A stretch of DNA of 64,000 nucleotides. Source: Talpa occidentalis (lineage: Eukaryota > Chordata > Mammalia > Eulipotyphla > Talpidae). The stretch is from the NCBI RefSeq assembly GCF_014898055.3, contig NW_023604861.1:97590083-97654082 (forward strand), read 5' to 3'. The notes under the pieces were generated by a model. That model had not been told where the DNA came from and ran no database searches. It saw only the letters and a list, made by a program, of their open reading frames with translations. The translations under genes and the position numbers were made by a program. Positions 24,755 to 36,199 of this stretch are shown piece by piece. Each line of letters begins with the position of its first letter. Position 1 is the first letter of the stretch.

Positions 24755-25920
24755 CCAGATATTACAGAACTAGACATAACCTGAAACCATATAAAATATA
24801 TAGAAGGAAATAAAGGTGAAACACTACATGACATGCACCTCAGTAACATCTTTAAAGACTCATCACCCAAAGCAGTGATAGCGGAGGCAAAGATAAACAG
24901 CTGGGACTACTTCAAATTAAAGAGCTTCTGTACAGCAAAAGAGACAGTAACCCAAACAAAGAGACACTCCACCGATTGGGAGAAAATTTTTGCACACAAC
25001 ACTAATGATAAAGGACCGATCACAAAAATCTACAAAGAGCTGACAAAACAAAAACAAAGAAAATAATCCAGTCAAAAAAAGGGGAGAAGAGCTAAAAAGA
25101 AACTTCTCCAAAGAGGAAATGCAAATGGCCAACAGGCATATGAAAAAATGTTCAACATCACTTGTAATCAGGGAAATGCAAATCAAAACTACCATGAGAT
25201 ACCATCTCACACCAGTGAGAATGGCACATATTAAAAAAAAACTAGCAACAACAAATGTTGGCGAGGTTGTGGAGAAAAAGGAACTCTCCTGCACTGTTGG
25301 TGGGAGTGCAAACTGGTCCAACCACTATGGAGAGCTGTGTGGAGATTCCTCAACCTGCTAACAATGGAGCTTCCATATGATCCAGTAATTCCACTCCTAG
25401 GTATTTACCAAAGGACACAGAAACATTAATTCAAAAGGGCACCTGCACCCCTATGTTTATAGCAGCACTATTTACAATAGCTGAGGTATGGAAACAACCC
25501 AAATGCCCAAAAACAGATGACTGGATCAAGAAGATGTGGTACATATACACCGTGGAATATTACTCAGCAATCAAAAAAGATTCACTCAAGCAATTTGCAG
25601 CAACATGGATGGAGCTTGGAAGGGATCATGTTCAGCAAAATAAGCCAGAAAGAAAAAGAAAAATACCAGATAGTCTCACTCATAGCAGGAATTTAGAAAA
25701 CCTAAATAAGGGACCAGGAAAAAGACTAATTATAATAAAGTAAAAATCAAAATCAACAAGAAACTATAAACCAGAGACACACTGGGGTGGGTGGGAGGGA
25801 ATAGGATCAAAACAAGGGGGGTGGGAATTTTATGGGGACTATAACCAAGATGAAAATGCATACATTGTACAAAAATGAAAAATGATGTAAAAAATATATG
25901 AAATAAAATAAAATATGTGG
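24755..25920 (+). mobile_element. LINE-1 3' fragment with ORF2 C-terminus and 3' UTR
   Basis: Translation over several frames gives recognisable L1 ORF2 C-terminal text: [11 protein letters not shown] near 24918-24950, WEKIFA near 24980, [13 protein letters not shown] near 25122-25160, [18 protein letters not shown] near 25170-25223, and MFIAALFTIAEVWKQPKCP followed by IKKMWYIYTVEYYSAIKK near 25453-25580. The frame changes at about 25240-25380, so ORF2 is broken. The reverse transcriptase core and ORF1 are absent, so the copy is 5' truncated. After the stop a G-rich 3' UTR (25780-25840) leads to an A-rich end. This copy is the reference for the inverted insertion at 34369-34997. Confidence 0.93.
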
Positions 25921-26060
25921 GAAAAAAAGTGGCTAAGAGACTAGATCCTACATGTTTTTACCACAAACAACAAATGACAATTATGTGACATGTTTGAGGT
26001 GTTAGCTAAAACTTTGGAGGTAACTATATTATAATACATAAATGTAAAAAAAAAATAAAG
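25921..26060 (+). mobile_element. Older LINE-1 3' end relic
   Basis: The words 'gacaattatgtgacatgt', 'gaggtgttagctaaaac' and 'ataatacataaatgtaaaaa' resemble the 3' end of old L1M elements, followed by an A-rich tail. It is separate from the fragment just upstream, whose own tail ends near 25920. Confidence 0.5.
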
Positions 26061-26139
26061 TTCAATCTGTCTCTCTTTCGTTGCCTTCTCAATCCACTCT
26101 CTGAAACAAGAACAACAGTTGTTGTTACTAACATGCATT

Positions 26140-26300
26140 CTGTGCATGTCTTGCCCTTAGGACCATGCTAATTCTTCCCACAAGTCTCAACATGAACTTG
26201 CAAAGTAAGTCACCAGTCCCCCCACTTAATAGATGGGGAAACTGAGGCTCAAAAAGGGGAGTGAGCAACTCAGAGTCACATAGCTGAAAGCAGCAGCTCA
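26140..26300 (-). repeat. MIR SINE relic
   Basis: Reverse-oriented MIR: 'aatagatggggaaactgagg' then 'ctcaaaaagggg', 'gtgagcaactcagagtcaca' and 'tagctgaaagcagc'. One of the clearest MIR cores in the window. Confidence 0.75.
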
Positions 26301-28439
26301 GGGAACAGAGGCTCCAATGCTGGCTCCCCCTCACACCCACGCCCACTTTAGTTTCATTTGGATGCACTGCTACCCTCTCCCTCCAATGATCTATCTCTGA
26401 GCCCAGCATTCTCTAATAGAAAAGATTTTTCCAGTGAGAATAATCAATATCACTGCGAGTTTATTAACCAGCAGATTCTGCCCCTGTTCACAATATCTGA
26501 ATTAAATCCTATTATTGCCAAGCCCCCAGCATTCGACCCATGCTCCGTTGGCATCAGGTATATGCTGCTGCCTTCAGGACAATTCTCAAAAGAGGATTTG
26601 GATTCATTTACCTCGTTCTCAGTTGGCTAAATGGTTAAAAATTGCAAGCACCAAATATTAAGTAGCCTTATTTGTGGTGGAGTGAAAGGAAGGAGAACAT
26701 TTAGAATGTTAAACCGAAAACTCCATGCTCTGTGGTCAATTTCGAAGTGAAATAAAGAAATAAAGTGTGAGGGAAAATCACTTCTGATATTCATTGTTGT
26801 TAAGAAAGGAACATTAGCTATTTTTAACCCTGGGAAAGTAGCTGCTATCCTTAGAGCCTAGGGCACGGTCTAAAATCTCGGGTTGTCTGATTGTGGCCAA
26901 GTTTTGATCAGTTTGTTCAGAGCATACTGATCCAGGGAAGCTGACTCCGCGCTTGGGATAAAAGAGAACTCTTGTGCATCTAAGACCCCATCCTCCTTAC
27001 ACTTCGCTGCAGCCACATGCTCTTCCACAGTTCAGCTCTTCCTGACAAGCCCAGGCCCTCACATAACCCAAACCAGGTCAGATTTATGGATTGAAATTTC
27101 TACTTTTCTATACTACCAGCAAGGGCCAATAATAATGAAAATAGTGAACATGAAACATGGCATCAAAAGATATAGGCATGAATCATGGTAATCCTAGCAG
27201 CCAAGAGGAAGCAAGCCTTTGACAAATTCAGGCTGGGGATGGAGTGATGCATTGATCACTAGTCCTCAGGGGACAGTCTTTAGTTCTTGCCCTAGTTTAT
27301 TATATCAATATCTTGGGGTCAGGCAGTTCTGGACCAGGGACTCCAGGCACTCTGGGATGGTCCCAGGCTTCCCAGGCATAAGGCTGGGACACTCCAACAT
27401 AGTTACTCTGCTCTTCTGAGCAACAAAACAGACCGGAAGGTTGGCAGGGGTGGAGAGTGACAGGGCCCTCTATTTGGGGGTTGCAGGTGAGGAAGCCACC
27501 CAGATGGAGAATGCAGAGTTCTCTGCATGTCACTGTCATCTCAGTTAAAACCTGGTTGCAGCCTCTCTCAGCTGCTATAGGTTTGAAACAAAAATCATAT
27601 CCCAAGAGACACCTTCCCCTACCTTCCTCTGCCCTTGTGAAGGTGGCATCCCCCACCCTCTGCACTGGGAGGGCCTCCCTGCCTCACAGGGTCCTGCCAC
27701 CTGCTTCTTGGCCATCATCACACACTGCCCCAGGGATCTGAAGTAGAAAGCTCACATTTTCCCCTGTTTGAGTACAGTTGGGATAATTTTTAATACATTC
27801 CTTTTTGCTCTTCATCAACTTCAAATATATCAAGATATCCTGAGGGCAAAAGAACCGATTTAACTCTCTGATTAGAAGGAAGGCTCTTGGCCCAACGCCT
27901 CACTCATTTTGAAATACTGACATTAACAGGGAAAATCACTCAAGCTCTCTTGTTACTTCCTGTGCTTAATTAAGTGGCTCTGCAGGTGACTCAACCCTTT
28001 TCTTTTTCAGAATGACATCAGACTTATTTTCCATTTTAATAGCCTGGTTACTTCATTGATTTTTTTTTAATCTAATTTCACTTTCTAGTGCAATATTTTA
28101 TCTTTTTTTTTTCCTTCTACCCCAGGAAACTCTAACTCCCATAGTGGTTAAACTCCAACTGTTACAAATGCCTCAATTATTTTTGAGTCCAGGGTTCAAA
28201 ATCAGAATTGGAAGAAGAAATTAGAGGTGTAATTCTTATTTGCTAATTACCTAAATAATTTCATTAAGTGTTGGGATTTTTATTATAATTAACTATCTGC
28301 TGTTATTCCTTAGAGGGTCCCTGAGTCCTGGGGGTGGCATCCAGGCCCCTGTGAGCAGATACATCTACAGGAACCACATCTGGCTCTCAGATCTGTCCTC
28401 CCCCATGGGACTCTCCATTCTTGTCACTTTGCCTTGTCA
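26301..28439. other. Unique non-coding stretch
   Basis: No gene or recognisable repeat. The last 500 bp (27940-28320) is AT-rich, with many TAAT cores and T runs, and leads into the candidate conserved block at 28440-28565. Between 27450 and 27740 a frame of 94 codons is open but featureless. Confidence 0.45.
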
Positions 28440-28565
28440 ATTAAAGGAGCCTGATTCCAATCTCATGCGCTTGTTTTGAACTCATTTAATATTTATCAGG
28501 CGGCTGGGTAGCATTTATTAATCTGGGGGCAAATTATCATTGTCATTGGTAAATTTCATTTTTTT
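28440..28565. other. Candidate conserved non-coding element
   Basis: A non-repetitive segment with several homeodomain-type cores: TTTAATATT (28486-28494), TTTATTAAT (about 28514-28522), AATTATCATTG (about 28531-28541) and a CCAAT-box complement ATTGG (about 28545-28549). This only resembles known developmental enhancers in style. Conservation was not tested. Confidence 0.25.
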
Positions 28566-29164
28566 CTCAGAAAAACAGTTTTTCTATTCCTTCTTCTCTC
28601 CATTTCCTCCTCCCCTCTCCCTCTTCCTTACTCTCTTTTTCCTGGCAACTTTAGCAAGACCCTTGGCACCACCTAGGCATCCTTTGTACTTGCAGTCACC
28701 AGCATCCTTCTTGCACTTCTCCTTCAGCCTGACTACCTTGCCATCAGGCTGCTTTTCAATGCCACTTAAGTTATTCCACATTTCACCCAGCTTCTCTGCC
28801 ACATCTCCATTGAGATGCTAGTGTTCGTGGATGTAACCTTGTGGCGGGATTCTGAACCAAACAAGGAGAATCCAGAAGGTGGCCCTTTGGTGACATTAGG
28901 ATCCTCCTTCTTCTTGCCTCCCTTAGCCGATCCCTCATCCTTCATTGCCCAATGGTGGCATACTTTATCTGCCGCCACCCTTTCATCACATTTGGACTTC
29001 TCCTTCCCAGACATTGCCTTCCACCTTCCTGAGCACTTCTGGAAACCTGCAAAAATGACAGGGACCTCTGGGTTTTTCTTCACATGGTCCTGCCAGCAAT
29101 TCTGCACCAAGAAGGCTTAAGCGGGCTTCTTGCCCTTTGGTTTCTTGGAATCACCTTTAGCCGT
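28566..29164 (-). pseudogene. Processed pseudogene of HMGB3
   Basis: HMGB3 is a high-mobility-group chromatin protein with two HMG boxes and an acidic tail; it bends DNA in the nucleus. On the minus strand, translation gives the family's N-terminal basic start (AKGD then KKPKGK) from 29161, then box A with KKNPEVPV and MSGKEKSK, the linker [11 protein letters not shown], and box B with [10 protein letters not shown] and, in another frame, KLGEMWNNL. The family's initiator ATG is ACG at 29164-29162. A stop interrupts box A at about 29118-29120, and one frameshift lies near 28808-28820. The acidic tail is shifted into a basic frame ([15 protein letters not shown]). No introns are present, which fits retroposition. 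The KKNPEVPV wording favours HMGB3 over HMGB1 or HMGB2. It is certainly non-functional as this protein. Confidence 0.9.
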
Positions 29165-30374
29165 CCTGATTGTATTGTTCGCTCGCCTGCTCATGGGTGA
29201 AGTTCACTGATTGAGAGGACACATGGGAATTACTCATCTTAATATAACAGTTTAGACTCACAGCCTTGTGAAAAAGCAGATGCCAATATTTTGCATACCG
29301 TGACATTTATTGTTTATCTTTTATTTGAGGTTTTATTGTTTGTTTGATGCTTGGGTAAGCTGGGTGAATTTCAGCTTCTGCACGTGCTGAGGGGTTTTCC
29401 TCATGCCTTGCTTCAATTTCCCAAAAAGAGCCATTCCAACTCTGGCAGGGGGGATTCCCGTTCTGGGAAGACTTGGTTTTGAAGGCCTGGCCCTGCCCTG
29501 CTCATTCCTCAGTGTTAGTATTGGGGGGGACAACCTTCACTCCTGACAGGCAGGGACCAGGAAGAGAACAGAAGATGATTTCCCTGCAGCTATAACCAGA
29601 GAACTTCCCACGGCTAGATGCAAGGCAGGACTCCAGTGACAGATTTTTTTTTTTTTTAGTCCAGCAGTCAAGGATATACAATGCATGCAGTAGGCACTTA
29701 TTAAATGTTCACTTTCTTCCTTCTTTGATATTTGCATAATAATAACTTGAGGGAATTAACTGGCTGCACAACTGGAAGAAGACACATTCTAAGGATTATT
29801 TTCCCCATGGGAAAGACACCAACTATCCTGCTGTGTATCTTGTGCTTAGGATGTCCTGCTTTGTCTAAAGAACTGGGGAGATTAATTCTAAAAGAGCATT
29901 CCATTTGAAGCAAAGCTGCATCGTGATAAAATACGTCGTGGTCTTTCCCTTCAAAAATTCTTTCTAGTCCCACAATGTCAAAAAATTGCCCAAGACAGAG
30001 GGTGGTGGTAGGAACACAGAAACATGAGCTGGGCCCCTGTGTTGGAGTTAAGTGTCACCCCGAAAGACAAACAGCCTGGAGAGATACGCATGCCCAGAAC
30101 TAATGGCCATGGTGGGAGAGAGAGAAAGGAGCCCAGGAGTTAGTGAAAGGTTAGGTTGCCCCTTCTACCTTAGATAACATCACCCCAAATTGTCAGGGGC
30201 TTTCCCAGCTTTCTTCAACCCACGTTTCAAGCTTCTGCATCTGCTGGTTAGCTCCCAGACATAAACCCCAGCAAAAACACAGTCTCAAAGGACATTAGTG
30301 GTTGTAAAAATCTTTACTGAATGGTGGTGGGGGTGTCTGGCTGGTAGAAAGTATTCAGTGAATACTGTTATTGA
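29165..30374. other. Unique non-coding stretch beside the HMGB3 retrocopy
   Basis: The first 30-60 bp (to about 29220) may be copied 5' UTR of HMGB3, because it contains 'gttcgctcgcctgc' next to the start. A T15 tract lies at 29644-29658. Nothing else is recognisable. Confidence 0.45.
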
Positions 30375-30387
30375 AAATTGAGGCCAG

Positions 30388-30662
30388 GGCCTCCCTGGTG
30401 GTGCAAGGGGCTGAGACGCAACCTATGAAGCTATCTGCAGTCACTGCAGCACGAGTTCGATCCCCGGCCAGGGAGCTACACACATGATATGGCAGACCTC
30501 TCCTGTCTTGCCCACTGCTCTCCTCAGCAGTGTGTTTCAGTCGATCTGCCTGTTCTGTTCCTCACTCTGTCTCTGGTGAATTCTCTCACCCCCACACCTC
30601 TGGCCTATACCCCAATTCTTGTATGCATAAATAAATAAATCTTAAAAAAAAAAAAAAAAAGC
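30388..30662 (+). mobile_element. tRNA-derived SINE (A-type), best tRNA-like head
   Basis: The head keeps a tRNA-Glu-like acceptor pairing: CTCCCTGG at 30391-30398 against CCAGGGAG at 30468-30475. The A box is GTGGTGCAAGGGG and the B box GAGTTCGATCC. The body has 'cagacctctcctgtcttgcc', 'ctcctcagcagtgtg' and 'ctgtctctggtgaattctct', and the tail 'ataaataaataaatctt' then A18. A 13-bp perfect target duplication, 'aaattgaggccag', flanks it at 30375-30387 and 30663-30675. Confidence 0.96.
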
Positions 30663-30675
30663 AAATTGAGGCCAG

Positions 30676-33434
30676 CTCTCCAAATTGAAATTTAGAGTAG
30701 CTATCTTTGTTCTTAGATGTCTTCTGCCTCCCACCGCTGAGGATCTTCCTCCAGCAGCTGACCCTCCCTCACAGCCTTCCCACTATACAGAGCGAGCGAG
30801 GGACCTGGCTTACAGCCCCCAGGCCTCACTCCACCCCTGCACTCTACTGGTCCTGCCTGCCCCGCGGGGCTGATGCATGGTGTGTGAGGTCACCTCTGCC
30901 CATACCCGTCACCAGGAGAGGAGGAGGATGAAGTGTCTGGGTCGGGGAGTGGGGTTTCTCAGGACAGGTGCTGCCTCACTCTGCCCCCTTGCACCTCGGC
31001 GCCTGGTCTTTTGGCTGGAGTTGTTCTGGCAGAAAAGGCTGCCATTTGGCCTGGTTCCCGGGACATCAGGTAATTGGGTCATTATCAGGGAAGCCGAGGC
31101 CAACCTCTGAGGCAGACACTCTGCCTCATCTAACCTTTTCCCGGGGCCTCAGTCTAATGGGGTTCATTGCCGTTCTTTGCACTACTAGGTCTGTGTTGCC
31201 ACTCACTGTCTCAAAATTGCACAATATAGTTGCAGAGATCAGACCTAAGAAGTAAACTTGTAAAGAAAAGCAAAAGAATGTCAACACCAAAGTCAGGCGG
31301 GCCATTCCCTCTGGTGGAGGAAAGGAAGAAGACTGTGGGGGGACCAGGACTCTTCAGGAAGACATTATTTTTTTTTAACTTTCAGTGTGGACTCTCAATG
31401 TTCATTTTATAATCATTCTTTAAAATACTCAGATACGTTTTGTGTACTCTTCTGTACGTGTGATACATTCATAACATGCTTGGTATATTTAACATTAAAA
31501 ACTTTGGAAGGAGCACTTCTAATTTGCCACCAATTACTTGAAAAATAAAATTCCACAGCCAAGGTGGGGAAGCCCTTCTGCCCGGACTACCTCTTCTGGG
31601 CTATTTCCTTAAGGCCCCCAGGCCTGGTGTGCATCTGGGGAGGACCCACATCTGCCTTTCTATCGCCACCACCGCCACAGCTTGGAGGAAATTACCTCCC
31701 ACGTTATATCCTGTCCAGCTTTCATAACCTGGGCCACTGTCCTACGCCACATTCTGGACCCCCGCTGTCTCTGCCTTCCCCACCTGTTCAGCACAACACA
31801 AAAACTGTAAACAAGAATGTGTTGCTGAGAACTTGCTTACAAGTTTTTAATCCACCTGCATCCTGAGTTCTCACCCACACCGGTGCGCCTGTCTAGGGGG
31901 GCAAGGCCACTTCCTGCCGGGAGGCATGGGTTACCTCAAAAGCAGCAGGCCAAGTGACTGTGCAGCCGGACTCACCTCCTCGCTTCTAGCCTCCATAGGC
32001 ACATAAATGACTCTTCCTTCCCTAGCACCCTGGCTTGGCTTAACTCTCCCCATGATCTGGATCTTTGTTGTTCTTGTACCCCAACTCCTCGGTTACCCTA
32101 CACCAGCTCTAATGACAACTTCCTCAGGTTATCTCTCAGGGCTTTCTCTGCTCAGGCCCCACCCTGGCCTCACCTTCCCCTGCTTATGCACTTTCCTTGA
32201 CAGACCAATGCCAAGGAAAAGTCAGTCAATGCATGTCCCCCTTCCCACCTCCAACTTCTCACAGCTGGGCCGGGTGCGGGTGCCAAGAATACTTTATGGC
32301 CCTTTGGACTCTGAAGCTGCCTTATGGACCCCGAACTGTACCTACACTTTCCTTCTGGAATATTTGTCTACAAGGTAGACATTGAACCAAAGTGAACATA
32401 TGGGCTACTGAGATGGGTGCACATGAATATTTGTTGGCTGTGGCCAATGTAAGCTGGTTAGCATGGCCCTTCTGGCCAGAATAGCTGTCCTCTGTGTCAG
32501 GGTCTATAATGAGATTTCAAGTTGGTTAGGACAGGGCAGGGGCTGTTGTTTTAAGCTTGCTCTCCAGATCATCCTTCCTCCATCAGGGGGGCAGCTCAGT
32601 GCAACCACTTTAGACCAGCCTGGATGCAGTCCTAGCTCTGTTACTTCCCAGCTGTGTGGCCATGGCTCAGTTGCTTCCCTTTGCTGAGCCCTGCTTTCAC
32701 CAACATCAGATGAGGGTGATAACCTCTGTTTCACTGGGTTCATAGTGACTTAAATGAGCTAGTCCAGGTACTCCTTTAGCACAAAGCACTCCACTGGCTC
32801 TCAGGACAGGCTAATGTCTTTCTCCTTTCCTCCACCTTTCTCTTGTCTTTGCTTCAGGGAGCACTTACCTTTGTAAAATAACATTAGGCTACCTCAAAGA
32901 ACAGTCACAATGATCCTGCACCTGCGCCATTCCCAGGATCCAGGGAGTCACTGTCCAGGGATCCATTCCAGCCCCATGCCCAGTGGTCCCAGTGGGCTCT
33001 CAGGGGACTCCCCTGTCGGTGGAAGCCCTACCTGAGGGAAGCTCTCTACCCAGCATCCTGGACTCATGCAAAGAGCCCCAGCTGAGGTCTGAAACCACAG
33101 CAGGTGAGAGCAGGAGGCCACTGAGCCTGAAACCTTCATTTTGCAGAGGCAGAAACAGACAAGACAGGGCAGCAGATCTACCCAGAGTAGCCCAGCTTGT
33201 CAACATCAGATGAGGACAGAGTCCACATAGCTCGATGTTTTCATCACACTGCCCTGTGTCTTCCTCCCCAATATATTTGCAGGTGGTTTTGGTCATTTCC
33301 CTTGAGAAGATCATAAAAGCAATGAAAATCTTCAGAGGAATGTCCTTAGACAAGTTAGGTAAATTTTAGAACCTTAGATGAAAAAGAAAATGCCACACAT
33401 TGTGAAGAAAAGACTGTGGAGAAAGCCTATGGGT
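30676..33434. other. Unique stretch with old repeat relics
   Basis: A plus-strand MIR is likely at 32610-32760 ('cctagctctgttacttccca', 'gctgtgtggccatgg', 'gatgagggtgataacc'), and a reverse MIR at about 33130-33210 ('cattttgcagaggcagaaac'). An L1M-type 3' end is possible at 31370-31510 ('gttcattttataatcattct', 'ttctgtacgtgtgatac'). No coding exon is supported. Confidence 0.45.
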
Positions 33435-33451
33435 AAGAAAATGAAGGAATC

Positions 33452-33731
33452 GGGCCTCCCCGGTGGCGCAGCGGTTGAGCGCTGGGTTGCGAAGCTGCCC
33501 GTGGCCTCTGCATCGCCGGTTCGATCCCCAGCTGCTCCCCGGCCACCGGAGGAGGGTCCCACATGGCGCGCAGACCTCTCCTGCCGCCTGCTGCTCCCCT
33601 CAGCAGTGTACTTCGGTCCTTCTGCCTGCTCTGCTCCCCTCTCTGGCTCTGGTGAATTCTCTCACCCTCCCGCGCGTCTGACTGTACCCAGTGCTTGTAT
33701 AAATAAATAAAAATAAATCTTAAAAAAAAAA
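33452..33731 (+). mobile_element. tRNA-derived SINE (GC-rich subfamily), likely young
   Basis: The pol III A box TGGCGCAGCGG lies at 33464-33474 and the B box GGTTCGATCCC at 33518-33528. The body is CpG-rich, as in a recently active copy ('cacatggcgcgcagacc', 'cctcccgcgcgtctg'). The tail is 'ataaataaataaaaataaat' then an A run. A perfect 17-bp target duplication, 'aagaaaatgaaggaatc', is at 33435-33451 and 33732-33748. Retained CpG and perfect duplication suggest it is the youngest or among the youngest insertions here. Confidence 0.97.
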
Positions 33732-33748
33732 AAGAAAATGAAGGAATC

Positions 33749-34368
33749 CTGCCAAAGCGCTGATGAGGGCCTGCCCTGCTGACCACCATGTTGGTTGCTC
33801 TCCGTGGGACAAGGCACCAGTGAAATGCTTAACTCCATGGAGCCAGGTCTTCCTGCACCAAAGAACCATAGATTTAATTGTGAAGGTTCTGATGGTGAAG
33901 TGATATGGTATGACTTGCATTTTGTAAAGGGCACTGGATCCTGCACTACCTGGAAGGAGGAGAGAGATGCTGGGGGATCTACAGGAGAAGTTTGCAGAGG
34001 CGGTGGCAGGGGCCCTGATATTCACCAGACAGGTGACCATGACAAGTAACAGCTTCTCCAACCTCACTTTCTTCCATGTGACAGGAGACACTCATGCCTC
34101 ACTGACAGAGGTGCATTATTGGGGTGATATGTTTGCAAGAGACCTAGAGCCCAGTCTGGCACCAGAACACTACCTGCTTTCCCACGAGACCCTCCCTTTT
34201 GCTTTTGGTAAAAAAATTAAAGACTCAGGAAACCCAACTTTTGACATCGAGTTCTCAGCTTTAATGTGGTCAAGTGTACCATCTTTTGTCCCTTGATTTC
34301 TGCTTTTTGTGTCTTATTGAAGTCCTTCCTCCCCTACCATGAGATCAGAAGATACTTCTCTTATGGTT
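33749..34368. other. Unassigned stretch with short open frames
   Basis: Frames at 33795-34049 and 33967-34296 (84 and 109 codons, plus) overlap in different phases. Their translations show no domain I recognise. The text could be a decayed gene copy, but nothing proves it. I treat it as non-coding. Confidence 0.35.
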
Positions 34369-34385
34369 GGCAAGTTACATTTTTT
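34369..34385 (+). repeat. Target-site duplication, left copy (inverted LINE-1)
   Basis: 'ggcaagttacattttt' starts at 34369; the partner 'ggcaagttccattttt' lies at 34982-34997. One mismatch in 16. It merges into the T-rich complement of the poly(A) tail. Confidence 0.85.
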
Positions 34386-34650
34386 TATTTTCTTTTTAGT
34401 TATATATTTTTTACCTCATTGTTCATTTTTAAACAATGTTTGCATTTTTTACCTGCCTGCCCCCCCTCAGATGTAGTTCCCATAGAATTTCCTTCACTCA
34501 TGCACCCGTGCACCATCACCAGAGTCCCCTGTGCTCCTCCCTCCCTCCCTGAAATCCCTCTCCCTCCTCCCCTCCTGCAGGATGTCTCTGGTTTGTAATT
34601 GTCTGTTTGTTTTTGTTTTGTTATGTTGTGGTTTTGTATTGTTATTATTT
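34386..34650 (-). mobile_element. LINE-1 3' UTR part of a twin-primed insertion
   Basis: Read on the minus strand this matches the 3' UTR of the LINE-1 at 25745-25900: shared 'aaaccagagaca', then a G-rich part, then 'ggaaattctatgggaacta' against 'gggaattttatggggacta'. The poly(A) side shows as T-rich plus-strand sequence at 34380-34405, next to the left target duplication. Confidence 0.8.
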
Positions 34651-34659
34651 TCCCCCTGA

Positions 34660-34981
34660 TGTCTTATTAACATTTTTAAAGACTCATCACCCAAAGCAAA
34701 GAAAGTTAAAGAAAAGATAAACATCTTCGATTATATCAAACTGAAAAGCTTCTGCACAGCAAAAGAGACATTAACCAAACAAAGAGACCCCTCACTGGTT
34801 GGGAAAAAAATCTTTGCACTCCATATAACTGATAAGGGACTGATCACAAAGATATACAGAGAACTCACATGACTCAACAAAAACAAAGTAAACAATCCAG
34901 TCAAGATATGGGCAGAAGAACTTAAAAGACATTTCTCCAAAGAGGAAACGCAAATGGCCAGCAGGCATATGAAAAAATGCG
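34660..34981 (+). mobile_element. LINE-1 ORF2 part, inverted half of the same insertion
   Basis: Read on the plus strand this matches 24840-25148 of the other LINE-1 copy: 'taaagactcatcacccaaag', then text for [11 protein letters not shown], an ITDKGLITKIY-type run and MASRHMKK. It lies head-to-head with the 3' UTR part, as after twin priming, and about 600 bp of intervening L1 is missing at the junction. It stops abruptly at 'gaaaaaatgc' where the right target duplication begins. Confidence 0.9.
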
Positions 34982-34997
34982 GGCAAGTTCCATTTTT
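34982..34997 (+). repeat. Target-site duplication, right copy (inverted LINE-1)
   Basis: 'ggcaagttccattttt', the partner of 34369-34384. It marks the true end of the insertion and shows that both LINE-1 halves entered in one event. Confidence 0.85.
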
Positions 34998-36155
34998 ACA
35001 TTTAGGTCTTAAGTCCATCTGGCATTTGTGTCTGAATACGTGTCCTCTTCCTACTGCTTGGTCGTATGACTCAGAGCAAAGCAGGTCTAGTGACCCACCT
35101 GAACAGAGGGAAGGTAAGATCAGGTCACGACCAGGCTCCTTCCTAACCAGCAGCTGTGGCCGCTCGGGCCCGTGACCAGAGTGACCCACCCAGCGCCGTG
35201 CTGGCCCACAGGTCTCCATGTGCCCTGCAAAAACACAGCCCTGTGGATGTGGTATTGACTTTCTCCACTGCTCTGCTTTTTTTCTCCTCTAGAAACAAAA
35301 CAAAGCATCTCAAAGCAGGTTTCCCAAGCCCCACTTCCTGGCCAGAACTTCATTTTAAATCATTCCTCCTTGACATTTCCTTTTTAAGTACATTGCATAT
35401 TCGAGAACAAGGATGGCGGGAAAGCCTCAGTAACTAGAATTGTTATTAAAACCATGTATCAGCCTTAAGGGCATCTCTGGAAAGGCCAATCTGAAGGATG
35501 TTCAAGTCTGTCCTCTGAAGTTTTTCAGACTTGCATGAAGGGGGCCCCAAGAGGGGCCACAGTTCTGCAGATTGACCATCTCATGGAAATGTGTCTCTGG
35601 AGGAAAGTGGCTGTAATAAACACACACACACTCGCATGCACACGCACATGAACACACGCGCGCACACACACACACAGTATTCAGTTTGTAACCTGATTGT
35701 GCAAAACTGAGAATGGGGGGCTCTGTCCAGTCAGGGTGCAGGGACTCACCCAGCCCAGGGTGATAGCACATGGGAGGAGGCTGTGAAGACCCCCTGGTGG
35801 AAGGGGGGCCTAATGGGGAGGCCCTGATGTTCCCAGATCCTGGAGTGGTGTAGGTAAGAAAACTCAAGGAAAAAGATTCAGGAGAGGGAAGTGGGTTTTC
35901 TGAGACTCTAGGGTCTGAGAAGGAAATGGAGGAAGTCTGCTACCCAGGGGTCCCCTGGTTCTGGGTAGAGCAGATGGTGTCTCTGTCCCGTTGGAAAATT
36001 CCTCTGCAGAGGGAATCTGATTAGGTTGAAGCTTGTAATGGCTAATATTTTGCCAAAGGGACTGGGCCTTGGGTACCCAGAGGTTTGATGAAACATTCTT
36101 TTGTATGAGTTGTTTCTGTGAGGGTGTTTTTTAATGAGTATAATATTTATTTGAA
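34998..36155. other. Unique non-coding stretch
   Basis: Holds a CA-rich microsatellite at 35618-35677 and nothing else recognisable. Frames on the minus strand continuing from the LINE-1 into this region (to 35219) are chance read-through. Confidence 0.5.
35618..35677. repeat. Imperfect (CA)n microsatellite
   Basis: CA repeats interrupted by 'ctcgcatg', 'cgcacatgaa' and a CGCGCG core at 35657-35662. Alternating purine-pyrimidine throughout, so a Z-DNA candidate. Confidence 0.9.
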
Positions 36156-36195
36156 TCTATCTATCATCTACCTATCTATCATCTATGTATCTATA
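36156..36195. repeat. (ATCT)n microsatellite
   Basis: Degenerate ATCT tetranucleotide units, next to the start of the antisense LINE-1; probably an expanded LINE-1 tail. Confidence 0.85.
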
Positions 36196-36199
36196 TTGA

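Noticed and set aside
4483..33731. SINE heads as functional tRNA genes
   Set aside because: They have A and B boxes but lack intact anticodon arms, and they continue into a SINE body and A-rich tail.
33786..34296. Two overlapping plus-strand frames that look protein-like
   Set aside because: No family recognised, frames overlap out of phase and no splice or start context can be shown; kept only as an unassigned stretch.
34731..35219. 162-codon frame on the minus strand
   Set aside because: Most of it is the antisense of a LINE-1 ORF2 fragment, continuing into unrelated flank.
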